From NCBI GenBank assembly GCA_019163375.1, contig JAFLKK010000001.1, positions 124,283 to 188,282 on the forward strand: a stretch of 64,000 nt of DNA. Direction: 5' to 3'. The notes below the pieces were generated by a model. That model saw nothing but the letters and a program-made list of their open reading frames with translations. It made no database searches and was not told the origin of the DNA. Every line of letters starts with the position of its first letter. Within the stretch, counting starts at the first letter, position 1. Source of the stretch: Paludibacter sp. Its GTDB lineage: Bacteria; Bacteroidota; Bacteroidia; Bacteroidales; Paludibacteraceae. A program made the position numbers and the translations under genes. Positions 1-7,600 of this stretch are shown piece by piece.

Positions 1-246
1 ATATCCGATAGCTTGTTGTAAACCCTCGGTAGGATGTTTACCTAACTTCTTAGCTATCTATGATAGCCAGATTTATATTTTTATACCGTAACAAATAATC
101 TGCAAATAGTCTTTTACCTCTTTTTCCACCCAATATTTTCGACCATCAGTGAAATAAAATTCACGAGTTACAAATTGTTCCCATCCGCTTTCTTTAAGTC
201 TCGGGTCAAAGTCTTTTGCCCTGGTATCAGATTCAGTTATTTGCAT
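1..246 (-). pseudogene. hsdR: Type I restriction enzyme R subunit (HsdR), N-terminal part, frameshifted, cut by window edge
   Basis: Reading leftwards from the ATG at 246, the peptide begins MQITESDTRAKDFDPRLKES and continues through a YYFTDGRK-like stretch, the usual N terminus of HsdR, the ATP-dependent translocase/nuclease subunit of type I restriction systems. The frame then breaks near 121-128. In another frame the HsdR pattern resumes as KRGKRLFADYLLRYKNINLA. It breaks again near 52-58 and resumes as KKLGKHPTEGLQQAIGY, the typical family motif. One missing base at the first site and one extra base at the second restore the frame, so this is either a decayed gene or two sequencing errors. 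hsdM and hsdS are not in view. Family assignment rests on motif recall only; no DEAD-box helicase motif lies inside the window. Confidence 0.62.
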
Positions 247-433
247 AAATTATATGGTTTACAACGTGGAATATTTTTCAAACCCCAAAGATACAAATTC
301 TTATTCACTTTTTTAAGTTTTTATTCTCTATTTATTGTTTATGAAATTTAGATAAATATTTTTACGAAATGTTTATTGTTTTAAATTTGTTCGAATGCTA
401 ATTAAATTACCAACTTCTATACTAACAAGCATG

Positions 434-1042
434 TTATCCCAATTCGTTTATCAACCTACCTATATATGCATCAAAACTATTTCTATCTATTTCATAAATG
501 GAATTATTAAATGTCGAAGGTTTTTTCAATGAATCTATTTTTTCAATTATTTCAAATAGTATGCTGTTATCTTCGAAATCAACCGAATTCCCAGATGACT
601 TTAGCTGTTTCAATGCTCCTACTTCATTCAATAATAATTTATTTTTCTCTTCATTTTTTTTATTTTGCTTTTTCAATTCCTTATATTGATCAAGTAACTG
701 TTTTACATCATTTACGTGTATATAGTTTTCATCATCTGCACTTATAGATTCTTCTTTATTATTATGTATACCTAAAGAAACAGCTTTCAATAATTCATAA
801 ATTGAATTAAGAACTATATTTTGCTTTTTTTCTACACCTCTCACAACTTCAATTACTCTGTTGCTTTGTTCTTTCATGACAGCCGCAGGTGAGATAATAT
901 GAGAAGTCGGTGCAATACCAGAAATTTCAAAATAGGAACACATATCAATCAGTATATCATCATAACTCTTTCTTCCTTTTAATGCATCTATACGACTTTT
1001 AGTTCCTAGGTAAATTGCTATATGTTTATATTCATTTGCCAT
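434..1042 (-). CDS. BfmA/BtgA-like mobilisation-associated protein (tentative)
   Basis: A 202-residue protein. Its first 90 residues resemble the small accessory mobilisation proteins of Bacteroides elements (BfmA/BtgA group): a short basic N terminus, then SYDDILIDMCSYFEISGI, a proline-containing segment, and an NRVIEVVRGVEKKQ-type helix. Residues of roughly 110-150 are very rich in Lys, Glu, Asn and Leu and should form a coiled coil. Such proteins normally sit beside a MobB-type relaxase and help nick or load element DNA; no relaxase is in this window, but the gene lies between an hsdR remnant and a primase-helicase, as expected inside a mobilisable element. The similarity is weak and the alternative is a hypothetical element protein. 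I found no clear promoter in front of it. Confidence 0.5.
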   Translation of the reverse strand: MANEYKHIAIYLGTKSRIDALKGRKSYDDILIDMCSYFEISGIAPTSHIISPAAVMKEQSNRVIEVVRGVEKKQNIVLNSIYELLKAVSLGIHNNKEESISADDENYIHVNDVKQLLDQYKELKKQNKKNEEKNKLLLNEVGALKQLKSSGNSVDFEDNSILFEIIEKIDSLKKPSTFNNSIYEIDRNSFDAYIGRLINELG

Positions 1043-1162
1043 AATTTAAATATATACAATGTTGATTATTAGTTATTTATGTCATTTTATTTAAATGAAA
1101 TTTAAATTTATATGTAATCCATAAAGTATAATTACCTCTATTTTAGCAAGTTACATTAAACC

Positions 1163-1181
1163 CATTGGACTCTGTCCAATG
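1163..1181. other. Short perfect hairpin in the 1043-1350 intergenic region
   Basis: CATTGGAC and GTCCAATG form a perfect 8-bp stem with a TCT loop. No T-run follows on either strand, so it is not an obvious intrinsic terminator. It lies between the divergent mobilisation-like gene and higA. The rest of 1043-1276 shows no open frame of note. Confidence 0.45.
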
Positions 1182-1276
1182 CCTGCTTGCTCATTGCATT
1201 CCTCGCAGTATTTTTATAAATATTTTGCTTTTGAAAAAAGGAAATAGTAAACCAAACTCTTATTTTAGAAATTGTA

Positions 1277-1317
1277 TTCGCGAATTTGCGAACACATAAT
1301 TCTTTTTTATATATTTG
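1277..1317 (+). promoter_or_regulatory. higA promoter with overlapping inverted-repeat operator
   Basis: The -7 box TATATTTG is at 1310-1317 and a -33 TTTG at 1285-1288, a 21-base spacing that fits the Bacteroidota sigma consensus. The inverted repeat TTCGC-GAATTT-GCGAA at 1277-1292 covers the -33 element, so a dimeric HTH protein bound there would block the promoter. The obvious candidate is the HigA-type protein encoded immediately downstream (inference). Confidence 0.6.
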
Positions 1318-1350
1318 TAATTGCATTTAAAACAAAACAAATAAACCATT

Positions 1351-1689
1351 ATGAAACCTTTTGCAAACAACCTAACTCCGTTTTACCCAACTCACCCAGG
1401 AGAACTATTAAAGGAGGAAATCGAGTTTAGAAAGCTATCTCAACGTAAATTAGCTTCGCAAATGGGTGTTTCTTATTCTGTATTAAATGAGATATTGAAT
1501 TCAAAACGTCCTGTAAACGCAGAATTTGCTTTGCGTATTGAAGCTGCTTTAGGTATAGAGGCTGAAATAATAATAAACCTGCAGTCAAAATATAATTTGC
1601 AGATTGCTCGAACAAACAAAACCTTCATGCAAAAATTAAACGAAATCAGAGAAGCAAGTACATTTGCTTTCTCTTCTTTTTTTCACTAG
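1351..1689 (+). CDS. higA: HigA-type addiction-module antidote, XRE-family HTH
   Basis: A 112-residue protein with the HigA signature near the N terminus (FYPTHPGELLKEEIE), followed by an XRE/Cro-type helix-turn-helix at residues of about 28-70 (LSQRKLASQMGVSYSVLNEI) and the NAEFALRIEAALG motif. HigA binds and neutralises the RNA-cleaving toxin HigB and represses its own promoter as a dimer. A HigB gene normally lies just upstream, but no such frame exists between 1043 and 1350, so this is an orphan antitoxin or a plain regulator. The C terminus (after about residue 95) ends in a Ser/Phe-rich stretch that is unlike the family and may be a local change. An inverted repeat overlaps its promoter, supporting autoregulation. 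Confidence 0.75.
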   Translation: MKPFANNLTPFYPTHPGELLKEEIEFRKLSQRKLASQMGVSYSVLNEILNSKRPVNAEFALRIEAALGIEAEIIINLQSKYNLQIARTNKTFMQKLNEIREASTFAFSSFFH

Positions 1690-1728
1690 CAAAATTAGTT
1701 TTACTGAACGCTGGAAAATCAAGAAAAC

Positions 1729-1918
1729 TGTTACTTTGTTACAAATCACAAGTAATCATTTCATATTTAAATAGATATAGTTATATCAAAGTTGTAACAC
1801 AAAATAATTCTGTTTCAAACTGTAACATTAGATAATTTGTTATGATTATGTTACTTATTTGTTACACTACTAAAAATATAAATAATAGCACATTACCGAT
1901 AATTTTAGAAATGTAACA
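1729..1918. repeat. Cluster of seven TGTTAC/GTAACA copies (iteron-like)
   Basis: TGTTAC occurs at 1729, 1737, 1849 and 1860, and its inverse GTAACA at 1794, 1822 and 1913, all in 190 bases otherwise made of A and T. Two copies form close direct pairs at both ends. The last copy overlaps the 3' end of the primase-helicase gene. Such spacing is typical of protein-binding iterons near a replication or transfer origin, but no function is proven. Confidence 0.4.
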
Positions 1919-3107
1919 TTAGTTCATCTACATTTTTACGAGCTATACGATATATCCTTGCTGTTTTCTTAATCTCAAGAATATCACTACTTCCTCCAAA
2001 TATATAAGCTGTATAACGAGTTGCATTTTCAGGCATTACCCCCCAATTCTCTTGTAAAATCCGGCGTATTTGCGTTGGTTCAGCTTTGACAGTTAAATGG
2101 TTGAGCATATCCAACATGTCGTTTACACAAAAAGAATAGGTTTCCAACTCCTTTATCTGCATGATTTCGGATATGAGATTAAGCATTTCTATTTCTATAT
2201 TCCCTCTATTGAATTGTATTATCTTACGTAAGGCATCTGTAACCAATAAATCGTGCCTAAACCACATGCGCGATTCACATTTAGTAGAATATTCTCGATG
2301 TTGAAGGAAATGTAGAAAATGAGGTATCTCTCCCTTTAGCTCGTTTAAAATTTGAGTATTTTCTTTCTTTAAAGGGAATATCTTGCGTACCCAATAACGA
2401 GTTTCACCTTGTTCAATAATAACAGGGCGATTCTCGTTATTTGAATTAAGGATAAACTTGGCAAAAAAGTCAACTTCTTTACGATCTTTCCCTTTTGCCT
2501 CAGCTTTAAACGAGGTAGCTGTACTTAGATTTTTTATACGCTCCGAATCTTCTTTTCGATCAAGCAAAGCCTCATCAACGGCGATAATCAATTTATTTGT
2601 CCAGTCCGAGTTGAACTGTGACCGAAAATCTTCGTTTGTGTTGAAAGTCATATTGTTTCCAAAGATTACTTTCAGAAAGTTCAAGAAAGTCGTCTTTCCA
2701 GTATTACGCTCTTTAGACACCAATAGGAGAATCGGAAGTCTTACCAATGGCTTTAGATAAAGCAGCTGTAAATAATCCAACCCCATTTCAATCTGGTCAC
2801 CAAAAATATGCGATATAAATTCGATGATTTTCGGACAATCGCCTTCAGTAGGTTGATAATTGATTGGTTTATAAAGGTTCAAAAACTTAGCAATGCTCTG
2901 TTTGTAATTGATATGGTCAGGGACGGAGCAGAAACCGTCGTATTTCTCTATCTGAGAAATGAAGTCCTTTGAATGATCTTGTCGTAAAGTATCGTAGTTC
3001 CACGGTGTGCGTTCTTCAATAAAATCGCCACTCAACAACGGACGCTTGACAATTTTATAAAGGGTAGTTCCAACTCGTTGGTACTTCTCTTCTTCATGTT
3101 CTTTCAT
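1905..3107 (-). CDS. Primase-helicase family protein (DUF5906, SF3-like ATPase)
   Basis: A 400-residue protein with a superfamily-3-type helicase core: Walker A at residues 131-140 (SKERNTGKTT), Walker B near 173-179 (LIIAVDEA) and a following FILNSNNEN segment where SF3 helicases carry the C motif and sensor. The last about 70 residues look like a small winged-helix domain. These proteins are found in Bacteroidota integrative and mobilisable elements, usually next to an excisionase-like HTH gene, and are thought to unwind or prime element DNA during replication. Here the HTH gene is only 5 bases upstream, so the two form an operon. No primase catalytic domain is visible N-terminally; that activity, if any, would come from another protein. 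Confidence 0.75.
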   Translation of the reverse strand: MKEHEEEKYQRVGTTLYKIVKRPLLSGDFIEERTPWNYDTLRQDHSKDFISQIEKYDGFCSVPDHINYKQSIAKFLNLYKPINYQPTEGDCPKIIEFISHIFGDQIEMGLDYLQLLYLKPLVRLPILLLVSKERNTGKTTFLNFLKVIFGNNMTFNTNEDFRSQFNSDWTNKLIIAVDEALLDRKEDSERIKNLSTATSFKAEAKGKDRKEVDFFAKFILNSNNENRPVIIEQGETRYWVRKIFPLKKENTQILNELKGEIPHFLHFLQHREYSTKCESRMWFRHDLLVTDALRKIIQFNRGNIEIEMLNLISEIMQIKELETYSFCVNDMLDMLNHLTVKAEPTQIRRILQENWGVMPENATRYTAYIFGGSSDILEIKKTARIYRIARKNVDELMLHF

Positions 3108-3112
3108 TCTGT

Positions 3113-3382
3113 TCAGATTTGTCTATTAATAATGAAGTTCAAAATTTCTTCTTTATCATAAAAGACAAGTTTCTCCCCAAAACGATACTCTTTATAGCAT
3201 CCAAGGCGGGCATATTTACGAACGGTGGGTGCAGAGGCTTTAAGTAGCTTAGTGGCCTCACTCATTTTGACGAGATTGTTCATTGCTGCGTCTACAGGAG
3301 ACATTTTTTCGGCAGGAGTACTATCCTTGATAGTTTCTTCTTTTTCCGGCTTTTGCCAGAATCTTACAAAGTTCTTCTTCAT
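3113..3382 (-). CDS. Excisionase-family helix-turn-helix protein
   Basis: An 89-residue protein whose C-terminal half (residues of about 38-85) is a MerR/excisionase-type helix-turn-helix: MSEATKLLKASAPTVRKYAR, then a basic turn, FGEKLVFYDKEEILNFI. The N-terminal 35 residues are charged and probably disordered. In Bacteroidota elements such proteins act as directionality factors or as regulators of the downstream replication gene. The short gap to the primase-helicase gene and the shared -7 box upstream support one transcript. No integrase is found within the window for it to partner. Confidence 0.7.
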   Translation of the reverse strand: MKKNFVRFWQKPEKEETIKDSTPAEKMSPVDAAMNNLVKMSEATKLLKASAPTVRKYARLGCYKEYRFGEKLVFYDKEEILNFIINRQI

Positions 3383-3410
3383 TTTCCTTTAATTTAAAAA
3401 TTTCGGAAGG

Positions 3411-3418
3411 CAAAGATA
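3411..3418 (-). promoter_or_regulatory. -7 box for the HTH/primase-helicase operon
   Basis: On the minus strand this reads TATCTTTG, an exact TAnnTTTG match about 30 bases upstream of the HTH start codon. No good -33 element is seen. Confidence 0.45.
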
Positions 3419-3516
3419 TAGTGTAAGTTTACTGACGATAAGCTGTTTACATTTTTATTACAAAAAAAATACAACTATGGAGCTGCGAATAAAAATTGTA
3501 TCTAATAAAAAGGGAT

Positions 3517-4422
3517 CTACTTTTTAACTGGCGTCATTCGCTCCATGTCTTTACTGACAATGTCGGCTACAAGATTTAAGTCTATTTTTTTATAAATTAT
3601 TTGAATACAATACAAGTAATTATATAGTCTTTTGTTTTTTAACCCATTGTGATATCTTGAACAATCTTCTGGAAAAGAGAATAATGTTGGATTCGATGGT
3701 TTCATCTCTTCTCCAAAAATTTTATACCAAGCATTTAGTTGGTCTTCTATAGTGATAGTTGGGATTAAATTTGATTTAAATAGATAACCAAACACCCTGT
3801 CGCCAAATTGTCGGTTTCCATCTGGCAAATAACATTTTAAGACAATTTCTTTTATAATGTTCATTTTATCTTCATTATTTTGAATGGAGTTAAAGTTGAT
3901 TTTGTCTAAGAAACCGTATTGAAGAAGTACTGACTTTTCTTCATTTGAAATGTCCTTTTGAAAAGAAAAATCTTCACTCTCTTTTTGTTTACTCTCAACT
4001 AAATCAATATCTGGTTTTTGTACAGGATATGTTGTATCAAATTCTTCTATCATCTGTTTATAGTCTTTGAAAGTAAAAGTGCTTTCTTGAAAATACTTTA
4101 CAACTAGCTCGGGGCGTGTTTCTAATAATTTTTGGACTGTATTTTTTATACAATTCATCTTGTATGAACTAACAACGACACCGTTTTTGTTTCTGGAATC
4201 AAGTACTTGACTAGTATGTTGTATACAGAAATCATTTACATACCTATCATATAGCTTCTTCCTATTTTTTACTTCATTTCTATATGATTCATATGCTTTG
4301 TTAAATAATTTATAGGAGTCGTCAGTCAGTTTTAAAAACCAATTTTGGTTGTGAAGCCAGAGGAGAACAACAAATGATATGGGTATCATTACCAACACCA
4401 ATAAATAAAAATAAATAGGCAT
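3517..4422 (-). CDS. Hypothetical N-terminally anchored membrane protein
   Basis: A protein of 301 residues from the ATG at 4422 (an in-frame TTG lies 24 bases further upstream but the ATG puts the membrane helix at the very start). Residues 1-24 form one hydrophobic helix (IYFYLLVLVMIPISFVVLLW), followed by a soluble, Lys/Asn/Asp-rich body of about 275 residues that would lie in the cytoplasm or periplasm. I recognise no domain. It sits at the right end of the element, in the position where Bacteroidota elements often carry an integrase, but it has no tyrosine-recombinase motifs (no R...HxxR...Y pattern). Base use is more AT-rich than the chromosomal genes further right, in keeping with transfer. 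Confidence 0.55.
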   Translation of the reverse strand: MPIYFYLLVLVMIPISFVVLLWLHNQNWFLKLTDDSYKLFNKAYESYRNEVKNRKKLYDRYVNDFCIQHTSQVLDSRNKNGVVVSSYKMNCIKNTVQKLLETRPELVVKYFQESTFTFKDYKQMIEEFDTTYPVQKPDIDLVESKQKESEDFSFQKDISNEEKSVLLQYGFLDKINFNSIQNNEDKMNIIKEIVLKCYLPDGNRQFGDRVFGYLFKSNLIPTITIEDQLNAWYKIFGEEMKPSNPTLFSFPEDCSRYHNGLKNKRLYNYLYCIQIIYKKIDLNLVADIVSKDMERMTPVKK

Positions 4423-4596
4423 GTGAATATGTATTAAGTCATACAATGGAATTATTGGTAAAAATAGGAAGTTTTTTTTATTTTATAAAAGTTTCTACTA
4501 TTTTTCTACAATTACAGTTAATAAAAGCAATGTGGATTGAGCCTAAAATTAAAGGAGAGAAATGGGGTTTGCACGACAAATGCACGACAGAAAATG

Positions 4597-4634
4597 AAAA
4601 TGCCTTATTAATCAACAGATTAATAGGGCATTTT
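4597..4634. terminator. Hairpin at the element boundary
   Basis: AAAATGCCTTATTAAT and ATTAATAGGGCATTTT pair over 16 bases with one G-T wobble and a 6-base loop. The stem has short T-runs on both strands, so it could stop transcription leaving the element in either direction, or be part of the element end recognised by a recombinase. It lies directly before the first codons that match the repeat protein. Confidence 0.55.
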
Positions 4635-4640
4635 GCGGTA
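4598..4640. other. Junction between mobile element and 5'-truncated giant gene
   Basis: The reading frame of the repeat protein is open leftwards only to 4598 (TGA at 4595) and has no ATG before the hairpin. From 4637 on the translation (GTNGTVKYTITPTNNGCSG) is a normal module end of the repeat protein; left of that it is unrelated. The homology therefore stops abruptly at the hairpin, marking an insertion or deletion breakpoint. The stretch 4447-4596 holds no supported gene. Confidence 0.6.
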
Positions 4641-7600
4641 CTAACGGGACTGTAAAGTATACCATTACACCTACGAACAATGGTTGTTCGGGTGTAAGTA
4701 AAGAATTGGTGGTAACTGTTTATCCCAAACTGGAAGTTCATCCTTTTGTTCCGATATCCTTGTGCAATAATACTCCGTTTACAGCAGCTCCTTTTATATC
4801 AGATGTGTCAGTAGCAACTTTCTCATGGGCGAATGATAATCAATCCATTGGGCTTGGTGAGACTGGAATCGGAAATCTACCCACATTTACACCAAGCAAT
4901 ACAGGGACAGTACCAATGGTAGCAAATGTTACCGTAACTCCTAAAAACAATATTTGCTCTGGTGAGCCATTTACTTTTGAAATTTATGTCAATCCTACTC
5001 CGACGGTAGCCGATGTGACAAGTTTTGTGAAGTGTGCCGGTGATCAATCGGGCGTTATTTCATTTAGTGGAACAGTATCCGGATCAGTTTATAAATGGAC
5101 AAACGATAATCCTAACATAGGACTTGCTCTGTCAGGTGAAGGGAATATCAGTTCGTTACCGCTGATCAATAATTCAACTACGGTTCAGGTTGCCACTATT
5201 ATGGTAACTCCTACATATACAAACAAAGGTACAACTTGCAATGGTGCTCCTAAGACTTTTACAATTACTGTAAACCCAATCGCTCAGGTTACGCAACCTA
5301 TCAATCATACTATCTGTAATGGCGGAAGTACAAGTAATATTATATTTACAACTCTTAATGTCGGCGGTACAACTACCTACAACTGGACCAACAATGATCC
5401 GAGTATAGGATTAGCCGCAGGTGGCTCAGGCGATATTCCTGCGTTTGCAGTAATCAATGCCGGCAATGCACCAAAAACAGCAACTGTTACTGTAACTCCT
5501 ACATTTACGAATGGAGTAGTCTCATGTTCAGGCGCAACAAAAATATTTTTCATAACGGTCAATCCTACACCAAGCGTACTGCCTTTGTCTAACAAAGAGT
5601 TTTGCGATGCAGTAACCACCAGTGCCATTGTTTTTGATACTCCGGTGACAACAACGGTTTGTACCTGGACGAATTCAAATCCTGCTATTGGCTTAGCTGC
5701 AACAGGCACCGGTAATATCCCCGCTTTTACTGCTACCAATCCAACAGCCAATCCAATTACCGCTACTATTGAAGTAACGCCAACTGCTTATACTTGCACG
5801 GGTGTGAAACAAAGTTTTACCATAACTGTCAATCCAACTATCAAAACAGTGCTTTCTTCGCCAACTCAAACGATTTGCTCGGGAGAAAGTACAGCAGCGG
5901 TGACATTATCCAGTGCTTCTGCCTCGGTATCCTATAATTGGCAGGCGTTGTCATCACCGGGAGTTTTAGTGCCGGTTTCAAGTGGGTCAACGAATACGAT
6001 TCCAACTCAATTACTAATTAATACTAGCGCTTTACCGGTTAATGTTGTTTTTGAGACAACTGCTACACTTACCGATGGCACGGGTTGTATAGGTCCTAAA
6101 TCGATACATACCATTACTGTTAATCCAAAAGCAACGATAGGAACCATCAGTACTACTATCTGTAGTGGAGGAACATTTAGTGTTACACCTATAGCAGGGA
6201 CTGGAAATATTATTCCAACGGGTACTACCTATACCTGGAGTGAGCCAACCATTAATACGCCCGGAGCAATTACAGGTGGAACGGCACAGTCAGTTGCTCA
6301 GTCAGTCATTGGCGGAACATTGACAAATGTCAGTTCGGCTATAGCTACAGCGACCTACTCGGTAACTCCAATGTCCGGTAGCTGTGCTGGTGTACCTTTC
6401 GAAGTAGTTGTTACGGTGAATCCAACTCCAACGGTAAATAGTGTTAGCGACCGGGTGTATTGTGCCGGTGAAGCAAGTACACAAATAGATTTTGCAGGTG
6501 ATGTGGTTGGTTCATCATTTGATTGGACTTGCGATAACACAAACATTGGGCTTGTTTCATCAGGTACAGATAAAGTACTTTCGTTTACAACTACTAATTC
6601 TACAAATTCACCCATTATTGCAACTATAACAGTGACTCCGAAGGCAAATGGCTGTGTGGGTGTTGCTAAGCAGTTTACAATAACCGTAAATCCGCGCCCG
6701 GTAATAACTACTTCGTTGAACAATATTACTTTGTGTAATGCTACTCCGAGCGTTGGTATTCCTTTATCCGGCAATGTTAGCGGAACAAGTTTTGACTGGA
6801 CAAATGATGCTCCGGTCATTGGACTTGCTGCAAGTGGTACAGGAAATATATCCGGTTTTACGGCCGTAAATAATGGATTAATACCGATCATTGCTACTGT
6901 AACAGTCACCCCAAAAGCAAATGGTTGCGAAGGAACTCCAAAAACATATACAATTAGAGTAAATCCAACGCCAACAGTAGATGCAGTTGCCACTCAGGAA
7001 TTGTGCAGCGGATTTATGACGAATGCAATTAATTTTACTGGAAATATTGGCACTACTACTTATAATTGGACAAATAGTAATCCAACTATCGGATTGGCGG
7101 CTAGTGGTTTTGGGGATATTCCTTCTTTTACGGCAATAAATAATGGAAACGCTGCAGCAACTGCAACTATTGCCGTAACTCCAACCTTAAATGGTTGTAG
7201 CGGAACACCGGTAATATTCACAATAACCGTAAATCCGTCGCCTGCATTTACAGCACAACCAATTTCAAATTCTATTTGTAAAGATGGTGCCCTTCCTGCA
7301 TTATCAGTTGCATTTAAGAATGGAACAGGAACGGCCAGTTACCAATGGTTTAGCAATGTCGATAATAATACGACTACCGGAACGGCAATTCCTTTGGCTA
7401 CTTCATCTACTTATACTCCATCTTCTAATACAGTTGGGACAAAGTATTATTATTGTGAAGTTTCATTCTCATCGGGTGGATGCGCTCATCTTGTTTCTAC
7501 TGCAGCCAACATAACCATTAATGCTTTGCCAACAATGAGTTTGGAACCATTGGCGACACAAAGTTTATGTGTGGGTGGAACCATCCCAACTCCTTTGACG

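Noticed and set aside
1043-1350. HigB toxin gene upstream of higA
   Set aside because: No open frame of suitable length exists on either strand in this stretch.
4446-4655. 69-codon plus-strand open frame beginning MELLVKIGS
   Set aside because: It runs across the hairpin and element boundary into the repeat gene in a wrong frame and has no recognisable domain; most likely non-coding.
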